Assembly (NCBI RefSeq): GCF_014196965.1
Contig: NZ_JACIEQ010000006.1
Coordinates: 1-64,000, forward strand
Source: Actibacterium naphthalenivorans
GTDB taxonomy: Bacteria; Pseudomonadota; Alphaproteobacteria; Rhodobacterales; Rhodobacteraceae
Reading direction: 5' to 3'
DNA: 64,000 nucleotides
In this document: piece after piece, positions 37,033 through 45,289 of the stretch
Layout: every line of letters begins with the position of its first letter
Numbering within the stretch: the first letter of the stretch is position 1
Notes under the pieces: generated by a model
Told to the model about the DNA's origin: nothing
What the model saw: only the letters and a program-made list of their open reading frames with translations
Databases searched by the model: none
Translations under genes and position numbers: made by a program

Positions 37033-37548
37033 TCAGGCGGCGCGGTCGTCGAACAGGGTGGTGACGGGGGCATTCTCGGGCAGGTCCACCGCCGCGCGCA
37101 GCCGGGCGCGGGCGCGCGACAGGCGCGAGGTGACAGTGCCCAGCGGCAGCCCTGTCTGCCGGGCCAGATCGGCATAGTCCGCGCCTGTCGTCGCCAGCAG
37201 GCGCAGTAGTTCGGCCTGGGCCGGGGGCAGGGCGGCGATGGCCTGCATCACCTCGCGCAGGGCCAGCCGGCCGGGCGCCTCGGCCGGCTGGGCGGGCAGG
37301 GCGGTATCGTCATCCCCCAGGGTCACGTCGCTGTCGCGGTGGCGGGTGCGGCGATGGGCGTTGCGCAGCGTCGTCATCAGATAGGGGCGCAGCGTCTGGA
37401 TATCCTCGCCCGCCGCGATGCGCGCCCAGACACATAGCAGCGCCTCTTGCGCCAGATCGTCGGCAGTGTCGCGATTGCGTGTCAGAACCCGTGCCAGATG
37501 CCGCAGCTCGGGGATCAGCGCGGTAAGGTCATCTCCGGAATCGGTCAT
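37033..37548 (-). CDS. ECF-type RNA polymerase sigma factor
   Basis: 171 aa from ATG 37548-37546 with GGAGGGCAAGG upstream. Region 2 (about residues 15-75: DDLAQEALLCVWARIA) contacts core polymerase and the -10 element. Region 4 (about 105-160: YADLARQTGLPLGTVTSRLSRAR) is the -35-binding helix-turn-helix. No anti-sigma factor gene is adjacent. A GGAAAC-N17-CGTT sequence upstream, also present in similar form before the second EF-hand gene, suggests autoregulation and EF-hand control. Confidence 0.9.
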   Translation of the reverse strand: MTDSGDDLTALIPELRHLARVLTRNRDTADDLAQEALLCVWARIAAGEDIQTLRPYLMTTLRNAHRRTRHRDSDVTLGDDDTALPAQPAEAPGRLALREVMQAIAALPPAQAELLRLLATTGADYADLARQTGLPLGTVTSRLSRARARLRAAVDLPENAPVTTLFDDRAA

Positions 37549-37590
37549 CCTTGCCCTCCATTCGCGGATGCCCGCTATTGGGCGCGCAGT

Positions 37591-37619
37591 GAAACGCATA
37601 GGCAAGGCCGGGGGTTTCC
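37591..37619 (-). promoter_or_regulatory. candidate ECF-dependent promoter of the sigma gene
   Basis: On the minus strand GGAAAC (37619-37614), a 17-bp spacer, then CGTTTC (37596-37591), 42 bp before the sigma ATG. It resembles GGAAC/CGTT-type ECF promoters. Confidence 0.35.
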
Positions 37620-37723
37620 GCCGATCGGCCGCACCCGGCCGTTTGGGCGGCTTTCAGCGCGCCGCGCGGGCGGGTTTCGGCGAACCGTCGCGGATGCTGG
37701 GGCGCCGCGGCGGGGCAGGGGAT

Positions 37724-37751
37724 GGAAACCGCCGGCACGCGCTCTTGTCTG
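37724..37751 (+). promoter_or_regulatory. candidate ECF-dependent promoter of EF-hand gene 2
   Basis: GGAAAC (37724-37729) followed after 16-17 bp by TGTCTG. The first 13 bases (GGAAACC then CCGGC) match those upstream of the ECF gene. It lies 55 bp before the EF-hand ATG. Confidence 0.35.
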
Positions 37752-37805
37752 GTGAGGGCGGCAATCTTGCCGTCGCTCACAACCGAAACTCAGGAGAGTT
37801 ATGAC

Positions 37806-38057
37806 ATGAAACCGATGATCTTGACCGTTGCGGCAACCCTTGGCCTTGCCGGGGCCGCCTTTGCGCAGGCCGATTTCACCAGCATGGACGCAGACAACGA
37901 CGGGATGCTGTCGATGACCGAAATGCTGGTGGCCCTTCCGACGCTGACGGAAGACGGGTTCGTGGCCATGGATACGGACGAAGACGGAATGATCAGCCAG
38001 GAAGAGCTGAGCGCGGCCGAGCAGGCCGGCCTGCTGCCGATGTCGAGCGAAGGCTGA
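37806..38057 (+). CDS. small secreted EF-hand calcium-binding protein (paralogue 2)
   Basis: 83 aa from ATG 37806, behind CAGGAGAG. The signal peptide is about residues 1-20 (ending AFAQA). Two EF-hand loops, DADNDGMLSMTE and DTDEDGMISQEE, keep the calcium ligands. It is a close paralogue of the 81-aa protein at 35717. The flanking arrangement around the pirin/ECF pair suggests a local duplication. Location is likely periplasmic; the partner is unknown. Confidence 0.85.
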   Translation: MKPMILTVAATLGLAGAAFAQADFTSMDADNDGMLSMTEMLVALPTLTEDGFVAMDTDEDGMISQEELSAAEQAGLLPMSSEG

Positions 38058-38073
38058 CACGGGCAGAATGCGG

Positions 38074-38104
38074 CGCCCCGGTTCACACCGGGGCGTCGTC
38101 GTTT
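38074..38104. terminator. terminator between EF-hand gene 2 and ilvH
   Basis: 8-bp perfect stem CGCCCCGG / CCGGGGCG with a TTCACA loop, then TCGTCGTTT on the plus strand. It lies between convergent genes and touches the ilvH stop. Confidence 0.7.
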
Positions 38105-38664
38105 CAGGTGCCGCGCGCCAGCGCCGCGACGCCGGTGCGGGCCACCTCGATCAGGCCCAGCGGCCGCATCAGATCGGCAAAGGCATCGATTTTCTGCGGC
38201 ATGCCGGTCATTTCGAAGACAAAGCTTTCCAACGTGCTGTCGACCACATTGGCGCGGAAGATCTCGGCCAGACGCAACGCCTCGATCCGTTTGTCGCCTT
38301 GACCAGCCACCTTGAACAGCGCCAGTTCGCGTTCCACCGAAGGGCCTTCGACCGTCAGATCATGCACCTCATGCACGGGCACGATGCGGCCAAGCTGTGC
38401 CTTGATCTGTTCGATCACCTGCGGCGTGCCCTTGGTGACGATGGTGATGCGCGACAGGTGGCCCAGATGATCGACCTCGGCCACGGTCAGGCTCTCGATG
38501 TTATAGCCACGGCCCGAGAACAAGCCGATGACACGGGCCAGCACCCCGGCCTCGTTATCCACGATCACCGCGAGCGTGTGGCTTTCGATCACCTCGGCAT
38601 TGGGATCGCGCAGATCATATGCGGAGTGTTTCGAAAGACCTTTTTTCAGACGTAGAGCAGACAT
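38104..38664 (-). CDS. ilvH: acetolactate synthase small (regulatory) subunit
   Basis: 186 aa. The N-terminal ACT domain (about residues 24-95: HTLAVIVDNEAGVLARVIGL, read as HTLAVIVDNE and AGVLARVIGL) mediates valine feedback. The C-terminal half (about 100-180) activates the catalytic subunit. The length is typical of alphaproteobacterial IlvH, which often carries a short N-terminal extension. It follows ilvI by 13 bp and ends in the terminator shared with the EF-hand gene. Confidence 0.95.
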   Translation of the reverse strand: MSALRLKKGLSKHSAYDLRDPNAEVIESHTLAVIVDNEAGVLARVIGLFSGRGYNIESLTVAEVDHLGHLSRITIVTKGTPQVIEQIKAQLGRIVPVHEVHDLTVEGPSVERELALFKVAGQGDKRIEALRLAEIFRANVVDSTLESFVFEMTGMPQKIDAFADLMRPLGLIEVARTGVAALARGT

Positions 38665-38677
38665 TTGAAGACCTTTC

Positions 38678-40432
38678 CTAAACCATCACCGCGCCCTTGG
38701 CGCCGATTGCATCCTGCGTGTCGGCACCGCCCAGCAGCATTTCGTTATGGGGCGCGCCCGAGGGGATCATCGGGAAGCAGTTTTCGTGTTTTTCCACCAG
38801 ACAGTCGAAAATCACCGGCCCGTCATGGTTGATCATCTCCATGATCGCGTCATCCAGATCGGCCGGATCATGGCACTGAATGCCCTTGGCGCCGAAGGCC
38901 TCTGCCAGTTTCACGAAATCGGGCAGCGATTCCGACCAGGAATGCGAATAGCGCTCGCCATGCAGCAGCTCTTGCCACTGGCGCACCATGCCCAGCCGTT
39001 CGTTGTTCAGGATGAACTGCTTGACCGGCAGGTTGAACTGCATCGCGGTGCCCATTTCCTGCATGTTCATCAGCCACGAGGCTTCGCCCGCCACGTTGAT
39101 CACCAGCGCGTCGCGATGCGCCATCTGCACCCCGATGGAGGCCGGAAAGCCATAGCCCATCGTGCCCAGCCCGCCCGAGGTCATCCAGCGCTTGGGCGCG
39201 TCGAAATGCAGGAACTGCGCCGCCCACATCTGATGCTGGCCGACCTCGGTGGTGATATAGCGGTCGTGATCCTTGGTCAGCGCCTGCAGCCGCTGCAGCG
39301 CGTATTGCGGCTTGATGGTCTTGGAAGAGGGGGCATAGGCCAGGCAATCCACCTTCTTCCAATCCTCGATCTTCGCCCACCATTTCGCCAGCCCGTCCCT
39401 GTTCACCTTGCGGCCGCGCGATTTCCAGATGCGCAGCAGGTCTTCCAGAACATGGGCAATGTCGCCGAGGATCGGCAGATCCACATGGATCACCTTGTTG
39501 ATCGACGACGGGTCGATATCGACATGGGCTTTCATCGAGTTGGGGCTGAAATCGGCCAGCCGCCCGGTGATCCGGTCGTCGAACCGGGCGCCCAGGTTGA
39601 TCATCAGGTCGCAGCCATGCATCGCCAGGTTGGCCTCATAGAGGCCATGCATCCCCAGCATCCCCAGCCATTTGTCGCCCGAGGCCGGATAGGCGCCCAG
39701 CCCCATCAGGGTGGAAGTGATGGGAAAGCCCGTCGCCTCGACCAGCTCATGCAGCAACTGGGTGGCCGCGTCGCCCGAATTGATGACGCCGCCGCCAGTA
39801 TAGAAGATCGGGCGCCTGGCCTGTTCCATCGCTTCGACGAGGCGGGTGATCATCTCGATATCGCCCTTCACCTGCGGCTTGTAATGCCCCATCTCGGAGC
39901 GGCGCGGATCGGTATAGCTGCCCGAGGCGAATTGAACATCCTTGGGAATGTCGATCAGAACCGGGCCGGGGCGGCCGGTGGTGGCAACGTGAAACGCCTT
40001 GTGGATGGTTTCCGACAGGCGATCAGTGTCTTTCACCAGCCAGTTATGCTTGGTGCAGGGGCGGGTGATGCCCACGGTATCGGCTTCCTGAAAGGCATCG
40101 GTGCCGATCATGAAGGTCGGTACCTGGCCGGTCAGAACCACGATCGGGATGGAATCCATCAGTGCGTCGGTCAACCCGGTGACGGCATTGGTGGCGCCCG
40201 GGCCCGAGGTCACCAGCACAACGCCGGGCTTGCCGGTCGAGCGTGCGTATCCTTCGGCGGCGTGAACCGCGGCCTGTTCGTGGCGCACCAGAATGTGCCG
40301 GATCTCGTTTTGCTGGAAGATCTCGTCATAAATCGGAAGCACGGCGCCGCCGGGGTAGCCAAACACCACCTCGACCCCCTGATCCCTCAGGGCTTCAACC
40401 ACCATCCTCGCGCCGGTCATCGACTTGGTCAT
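38678..40432 (-). CDS. ilvI: acetolactate synthase large (catalytic) subunit
   Basis: 584 aa from ATG 40432-40430 (MTKSMTGARMVVEALR), with GGAGAGAGAG immediately before. A ThDP- and FAD-dependent enzyme that condenses pyruvate to acetolactate (or with 2-ketobutyrate) for Val, Leu and Ile. Signatures: the catalytic Glu in LVRHEQAAVHAAEGYAR, the central FAD domain, and the ThDP motif MTSGGLGTMGYGFPA...GEASWLMN. A leader peptide and attenuator lie upstream. The symbol ilvB would be equally defensible. Confidence 0.96.
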   Translation of the reverse strand: MTKSMTGARMVVEALRDQGVEVVFGYPGGAVLPIYDEIFQQNEIRHILVRHEQAAVHAAEGYARSTGKPGVVLVTSGPGATNAVTGLTDALMDSIPIVVLTGQVPTFMIGTDAFQEADTVGITRPCTKHNWLVKDTDRLSETIHKAFHVATTGRPGPVLIDIPKDVQFASGSYTDPRRSEMGHYKPQVKGDIEMITRLVEAMEQARRPIFYTGGGVINSGDAATQLLHELVEATGFPITSTLMGLGAYPASGDKWLGMLGMHGLYEANLAMHGCDLMINLGARFDDRITGRLADFSPNSMKAHVDIDPSSINKVIHVDLPILGDIAHVLEDLLRIWKSRGRKVNRDGLAKWWAKIEDWKKVDCLAYAPSSKTIKPQYALQRLQALTKDHDRYITTEVGQHQMWAAQFLHFDAPKRWMTSGGLGTMGYGFPASIGVQMAHRDALVINVAGEASWLMNMQEMGTAMQFNLPVKQFILNNERLGMVRQWQELLHGERYSHSWSESLPDFVKLAEAFGAKGIQCHDPADLDDAIMEMINHDGPVIFDCLVEKHENCFPMIPSGAPHNEMLLGGADTQDAIGAKGAVMV

Positions 40433-40463
40433 CTCTCTCTCCGTGCTTCGCGTCTGCGCCAAC

Positions 40464-40490
40464 AAAAAAGCCCCCGGTGTGAACGGGGGC
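40464..40490 (-). terminator. ilv attenuator terminator hairpin
   Basis: On the minus strand GCCCCCG / CGGGGGC with a 7-nt loop, followed directly by TTTTTT. It lies between the leader ORF and ilvI, so it must be read through for ilvIH expression. Confidence 0.9.
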
Positions 40491-40532
40491 GCATGGGGTA
40501 ACCTTCTGGTGTCCGTTACCGGCCCATGCGCC
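40488..40532 (-). promoter_or_regulatory. ilv leader antiterminator hairpin
   Basis: The 5' arm (40532-40515) GGCGCATGGGCCGGTAAC pairs with the 3' arm (40502-40488) GTTACCCCATGCGCC as 9 + 6 bp with a 3-nt bulge. The 5' arm contains the last codons and stop of the leader peptide, and the 3' arm shares its last bases with the terminator stem, so the two hairpins exclude each other. Confidence 0.8.
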
Positions 40533-40563
40533 TTTCTTCTACGAGTACAAGAATGTCAGCCAT
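40516..40563 (-). CDS. ilv operon leader peptide (MADILVLVEERRMGR)
   Basis: 15 residues from ATG 40563-40561, with GAAGGA 8 nt upstream, to TAA 40518-40516. Residues 4-8 are Ile-Leu-Val-Leu-Val, all branched-chain codons. When charged Ile/Leu/Val tRNAs are scarce the ribosome stalls there, the antiterminator forms and ilvIH is transcribed. When they are ample the ribosome reaches the stop inside the 5' arm and the terminator forms. The peptide is too short for routine gene callers and is read directly from the sequence. Confidence 0.88.
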   Translation of the reverse strand: MADILVLVEERRMGR

Positions 40564-40851
40564 TCCCGGGGATCCTTCGTTTGCGTGCGCGGGGACATTA
40601 GGAGCGGGGCGCAGGGCCGTCAACCGCCAAAATCATGAGTTTTGTGTCGTGTGGCCAGAAAAAACTTTCCAATTATTGCGCACCTGACCGAAAATGCGAC
40701 ATATGCGGATTTTCCAACGGTGAAATGAAAATTTTCCGGGGCGGCATCTAGGTTATGGTTTTTTTTCCCGGAAACTGCAGATAGTTTCGCCGCACCATAA
40801 AGTGATCTGCCCGCCATAGGGTGGGCGAAATTTTTCGGGAGGAGAGACCAA

Positions 40852-41934
40852 ATGGATCGTCGTTCTTTTTTGCGCACGTCCGCACTTGGCGGCAGCGCGG
40901 CCGCCGCATCGACACTGGCCGCACCGGCCTATGCCCAGGGCAAGCGCACGCTGACCATGGTCACGACCTGGGGCCGCGGCCTGGCCGGCGTGCATGACGC
41001 CGCACAGCGCTGCGCCGACACCGTCACCGCGATGAGCGATGGCGCGCTGACGGTCGAAGTCAAGGCGGCGGGTGAGCTTGTGGGCGCCTTCGAGGTGTTC
41101 GACGCCGTATCGTCGGGCCAGGCCGACATGTACCACGGGGTGGATTACTATTTCCTTGGCCAGCATCCGGCCTTTTCGTTCTTCTCGGCCATTCCCTTCG
41201 GGATGACGGCGCAGGAGCTGAACAACTGGTACTACCATCAGGGCGGCCAGCAGTTGCAGGATCAGCTGACCGAGATCTTCGGCCTCAAGACCTTCCTCGC
41301 CGGCAACACCGGCCCGCAATCGGGTGGCTGGTTCCGCAAGGAGATCAACGGCCCCGAGGATTTCCAGGGCCTCAAGTTCCGGATGCCGGGCCAGGGCGGC
41401 GAGGTGCTGGCCAAGCTGGGCGCGAGTGTGCAGAACCTGCCGGGCGGCGAAGTGTATCAGGCGCTGGCCTCCGGCGCGATCGACGGCACCGAGTGGATCG
41501 GCCCCTGGGCGGATGAAAAGGCCGGCTTCCAGGAGATCACCAAGTTCTATTACACCGCCGGTTTCCACGAGCCGGGGCTGGGTCTTTCGCTGGCCACCAA
41601 CCGCGAGGTCTACGACTCACTGAGCCCGGCGCTTCAGTCGGTCATCGAAAACGCGGCCATGTCGACCAACGCCTGGAGCCTGTCGCAGTTCATGGCGAAC
41701 AACGCCTCGGCGCTTCAGCGTCTGCAGGCGGGCGGCGTCAAGGTGCTCGAGTTCCCCGATAGCGTCTGGGATGCCTTCGGAAGCGCCGCGATGGAAGTTG
41801 TCGCTGCGAACCTGAACGACGATCTGTACAAGGAAATCCACGACAGCTACATGGCGTCGATGAGGAATTCCTCGCAGTGGATCAGCCGTTCGGAAGGCGC
41901 CTATTCCACGCAGCGCAACCGCATTCTGGGTTAA
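40852..41934 (+). CDS. TRAP transporter solute-binding protein (DctP/TakP-like)
   Basis: 360 aa; ATG 40852 after GGGAGGAGAG. The N-terminus is Tat-like (RRSFLR followed by an Ala-rich core, cleavage near AYA-QG). The mature protein has the DctP fold with the conserved FRMPGQGGEVL (substrate-carboxylate Arg) and GAIDGTEWIGPW segments, resembling the 2-oxoacid binder TakP. It delivers a monocarboxylate- or oxoacid-type ligand to the DctQ/DctM membrane subunits that follow; the exact ligand is unproven. Confidence 0.9.
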   Translation: MDRRSFLRTSALGGSAAAASTLAAPAYAQGKRTLTMVTTWGRGLAGVHDAAQRCADTVTAMSDGALTVEVKAAGELVGAFEVFDAVSSGQADMYHGVDYYFLGQHPAFSFFSAIPFGMTAQELNNWYYHQGGQQLQDQLTEIFGLKTFLAGNTGPQSGGWFRKEINGPEDFQGLKFRMPGQGGEVLAKLGASVQNLPGGEVYQALASGAIDGTEWIGPWADEKAGFQEITKFYYTAGFHEPGLGLSLATNREVYDSLSPALQSVIENAAMSTNAWSLSQFMANNASALQRLQAGGVKVLEFPDSVWDAFGSAAMEVVAANLNDDLYKEIHDSYMASMRNSSQWISRSEGAYSTQRNRILG

Positions 41935-42065
41935 GCCCTGCAGCTTTGAAACGAATGCGCTCTCCGGTCCGGGTCCGGGCCGGGGGGCGCCCTGTGTAAC
42001 ACGCGCCGAAATGCACGGACGGGCAGACGGGGGGCCGCTTGGAGCTATCTGAAAAACAGGCAATC

Positions 42066-42845
42066 ATGCGCATCGTCTACTACGGTGGCTCGGTTGAATT
42101 CTTCACGGTCGTCTTCGTGCTGTTTCTGGCGCTGACGGCGCTGGGGCTGTGGCGCCGCACCATCATGTGGGGCACCGTGCGGGTGCTCGAGGGGTTTGCC
42201 AACGGGATTGGCCGGTTCTTTGCCTGGGCGGGCCTGCTGATGGTGCTTCAGCAGATCGTCATCGTCTTTCTGCAGCGCATCTTTCGTGTTTCCGAAATCT
42301 CTTTCGGCCCGATGGGCATGGCTTTCACCAAGGATCTGTCCTGGTGGTCGGAGGAGCTGAAGCTTTACAACGCTATGATCGTGGCGCTCTGCGTCACCTA
42401 CACATTCGTGCAGGGCGGGCATGTGCGGGTGGATCTGGTCTATTCCGCCGTCTCCCACCGCACCAAGCGGATCATCGACATGGCCGGCTCGCTGATCTTC
42501 ATGATGCCGGTGGCGGTGCTGACTTGGATGTATGCCTGGTATTTCCTGTGGCGCCACCTGATCACGCCCAAGCCTTCGGCCTCCGACACGCTGGACAAGC
42601 TGATGCTGAAGGCCCGCGCGGTGCGCTGGAACGTCGAGACCATCGGCTTTTCGCCGAGCGGGTTCAACGCCTATTTCGTGTTCAAAATCCTGCTTCTGGC
42701 CTATTGCGGGCTGGTGTTCCTGCAGGCCATCGCCTTCTTCTACCGCTCCTATCTGGAACTGGTGGAGGGAGAGCCGAGCGAGGGGAAATACCTCGATAAA
42801 GACACCCTCGGCGCGGGTGAAGAAGCCTATGAAGGCACACACTGA
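42066..42845 (+). CDS. TRAP transporter small permease (DctQ), long form
   Basis: 259 aa from ATG 42066; an in-frame TTG at 42039 would add nine residues. DctQ helices are preceded by an extra N-terminal helix (about residues 8-28) and contain a cytoplasmic insert (KPSASDTLDKLMLKARAV) between helices 3 and 4, so it is longer than the usual 160-200 residues. It pairs with DctM to form the membrane part of the sodium-coupled importer. A 14-bp gap separates it from DctM. Confidence 0.85.
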   Translation: MRIVYYGGSVEFFTVVFVLFLALTALGLWRRTIMWGTVRVLEGFANGIGRFFAWAGLLMVLQQIVIVFLQRIFRVSEISFGPMGMAFTKDLSWWSEELKLYNAMIVALCVTYTFVQGGHVRVDLVYSAVSHRTKRIIDMAGSLIFMMPVAVLTWMYAWYFLWRHLITPKPSASDTLDKLMLKARAVRWNVETIGFSPSGFNAYFVFKILLLAYCGLVFLQAIAFFYRSYLELVEGEPSEGKYLDKDTLGAGEEAYEGTH

Positions 42846-42859
42846 TAGGGGCGGGATAA

Positions 42860-45214
42860 ATGCTATTCGGACTTGACGGCGTCGAGATCGGCCTGATCAT
42901 CGTCTTTCTTTGCCTCTTCGGGGCCATTCTTTCGGGCTTTCCGGTGGCCTTCGCCATCGCCGGGGCCGGGGTCATCTCTTTCGCGATCATCGCCGGGCTG
43001 GACAGTGCCGGGCTGCTGATCCATCAGGCGGTCGATACCGGATCGGCGGCGTATAACGCGCTGATCGCCAAAGGTTTGCATCCCGATGCCATATCGGTGT
43101 TCCGATACCCCGATCTGCCGCGCTATGACACGCCGCTGTTCCCGCAGGGCTGGGAAGTGGCGATGGACCGCAACATCAGCTTTGTCGTCAACCGGATGAA
43201 CGAACGGGTGCTGGCCGGGCAGGGCATCGAGACGCTGCTGGCGGTGCTGATGTTCGTGATGATGGGCATCACGCTGGAACGCTCAAAGATCGCCAACGAA
43301 CTGCTGACGACCATGGCGCGCGTGTTTGGCCCGCTGCCGGGCGGGCTGGCGGTTTCGGTGGTGGTGGTGGGCGCGTTCCTCGCGGCCTCTACCGGCATTG
43401 TCGGCGCTACCGTGGTGACGATGGGTCTTCTCAGCCTGCCCACCATGCTGCGCAACAAATATTCGCCCGAGCTTGCCACCGGCGTCATCGCCGCGTCGGG
43501 CACGCTGGGGCAGATCATTCCGCCCTCGATCGTGATCGTTCTGCTGGGCACGCTGGCGGGCGATCTTTATTCCGCCGCGCAGGAAAACCGGGCGCAGCTT
43601 GCCGGCTGTTCCGACGCGCTGACCTATCTGGGCGAAGCGGCGGTGGTCTCTGTGGGCACGCTGTTTCAGGCGGCGATCCTGCCCGGCATCATGCTGGCCT
43701 TCCTCTATGGCGCTTTTGCCTTCGTCTATGCGCTCGTGAAGCCCCACAAGGCGCCGCCCGTGGCGTTCGGGGCCCGTTCCGGCGAAGCGGTGACCCGCCG
43801 CGAGACACTGACATGGTTCCTGTTCGTTCCGCTTGCGATGATCGGCGGCGCGGTTCTGGCGGGGTATCTGAACATCGCCGGCAGCCAGAGCATCACCGTC
43901 GACAGCTATTCCGACAGTTCCCCGGCGGCGGTTCTGCGCACCAACGTGTCGGATCAGTGCCGCGAGTCGATGATCGAACTCCACGGGCAGGAGAAATGGG
44001 ATCTCGCCGTTGCCCAGCAACAGGCGATCGAGGCCGCGGGCGGCGCCGTCGCCAGCAAGAAGCTGACCGAACAGGAAATCGCCGGCGCGCGCGCCGACAA
44101 GATTGCCGCCGCCCCGGTGATTTCAAGCGGCATCCTGACGGCCTTCGTGCTTCTGGCGCTGGTGCTGAGTGCCGCGCGGGGCGTTTCGCCCTCTTCCGAT
44201 CCGCGGCCGCTGTTGATCGGCGCGGCCGGCGTTGCCCTGGCGCTGGTGGTGGATGCGCTGTTCATCACCCCGCTGAGCTCGCCGGGCCAGACCTATATGC
44301 GGCTGGCGATTCCGCTGGCGATGACGCTTTACGGCTGCCGCTATGCCATGGGGCTTTTGGGCCGGAACGAATTGCTGCGGGTGGTGTTTCCGCCGCTGCT
44401 TCTGATCGTGGCGGTGCTCGGCTCCATTCTGGGCGGCATCACCAACCCGACCCCGGCCGCCGCGCTCGGCGCGGGCGGCGCGATCATGCTGGCCGCCTTC
44501 CGCAAGTTGCAGGAAGAGAACAAGAGCGGCCGGCTCATCCTGTGGGCGGCGCTGGCGATCGTGATCATGATCCTGGCGGGAACGGATTTCGACCTGCGGA
44601 TCAACCGCGCCGATGTGCCGTTCGAAGACTGGGTGGCCTTCATCATCGCCCAGGGCGCCTATCACTTCGCGATGTTCGGCATTCTCTACGGATGCTGGGT
44701 GCTGTGGCGCTCTGCGGTGCTGCCGCCGATCGTGCGCGAGACGGCAAAGGTGACCTCGATGGTCTTCACCATCCTGATCGGCTCGCAGCTGCTGAACCTC
44801 GTGGTGATCTCCTTTGGCGGCGAGCATTATATCCAGCAATTCCTGCGCAGCTTCGACAATGAACTGACGGTGTTCCTGATCGTGATGCTGGTGCTGTTCC
44901 TGCTGGGCTTCGTGCTCGATTTCCTGGAGATCATCTATATCGTGATCCCGATCGTGGGGCCGGTGATCTATGGCGGCACGTTCGATCCGAAGTGGGTGAC
45001 GATCATGATCGCGGTCAACCTGCAGACCTCGTTCCTGACGCCGCCCTTCGGTTTCGCGCTGTTCTATCTGCGCGGGGTCGCCCCGGCCGAGGTGTCGACC
45101 GGCCAGATCTATCGCGGCATCATACCCTTCGTGCTGATCCAGATGGCGGGGCTGGCGATCCTGTGGTTCTTCCCGGCCATCGTCACCATCGTGCCGAACC
45201 TGCTGCCGAACTGA
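42860..45214 (+). CDS. TRAP transporter large permease (DctM), unusually long
   Basis: 784 aa against about 430 in ordinary DctM. The two conserved halves are clear: GFPVAFAIAGAGVISFAI, LAASTGIVGATVVTMGLLSL and SGTLGQIIPPSIVIVLLG in the first, and LNLQTSFLTPPFGFALFYLR near the end. Between them are extra segments: a polar insert at about 45-110, a periplasmic-type domain at about 345-415, and added helices at about 420-500 and 575-600. The protein is one open frame with no sign of fusion error. The matching long DctQ suggests a distinct TRAP subclass. Confidence 0.88.
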   Translation: MLFGLDGVEIGLIIVFLCLFGAILSGFPVAFAIAGAGVISFAIIAGLDSAGLLIHQAVDTGSAAYNALIAKGLHPDAISVFRYPDLPRYDTPLFPQGWEVAMDRNISFVVNRMNERVLAGQGIETLLAVLMFVMMGITLERSKIANELLTTMARVFGPLPGGLAVSVVVVGAFLAASTGIVGATVVTMGLLSLPTMLRNKYSPELATGVIAASGTLGQIIPPSIVIVLLGTLAGDLYSAAQENRAQLAGCSDALTYLGEAAVVSVGTLFQAAILPGIMLAFLYGAFAFVYALVKPHKAPPVAFGARSGEAVTRRETLTWFLFVPLAMIGGAVLAGYLNIAGSQSITVDSYSDSSPAAVLRTNVSDQCRESMIELHGQEKWDLAVAQQQAIEAAGGAVASKKLTEQEIAGARADKIAAAPVISSGILTAFVLLALVLSAARGVSPSSDPRPLLIGAAGVALALVVDALFITPLSSPGQTYMRLAIPLAMTLYGCRYAMGLLGRNELLRVVFPPLLLIVAVLGSILGGITNPTPAAALGAGGAIMLAAFRKLQEENKSGRLILWAALAIVIMILAGTDFDLRINRADVPFEDWVAFIIAQGAYHFAMFGILYGCWVLWRSAVLPPIVRETAKVTSMVFTILIGSQLLNLVVISFGGEHYIQQFLRSFDNELTVFLIVMLVLFLLGFVLDFLEIIYIVIPIVGPVIYGGTFDPKWVTIMIAVNLQTSFLTPPFGFALFYLRGVAPAEVSTGQIYRGIIPFVLIQMAGLAILWFFPAIVTIVPNLLPN

Positions 45215-45226
45215 CCCAAAGAAAAG

Positions 45227-45248
45227 CCCGCCCTTTTGGGGCGGGTTT
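45227..45248 (+). terminator. rho-independent terminator of the TRAP operon
   Basis: 7-bp stem CCCGCCC / GGGCGGG with a TTTTG loop, followed by TTT and a T-rich stretch; 13 bp after the DctM stop. Confidence 0.75.
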
Positions 45249-45289
45249 GCATCTTTGCTGTCACGGCTCCGCCATCGCGGGCCCGCTGC

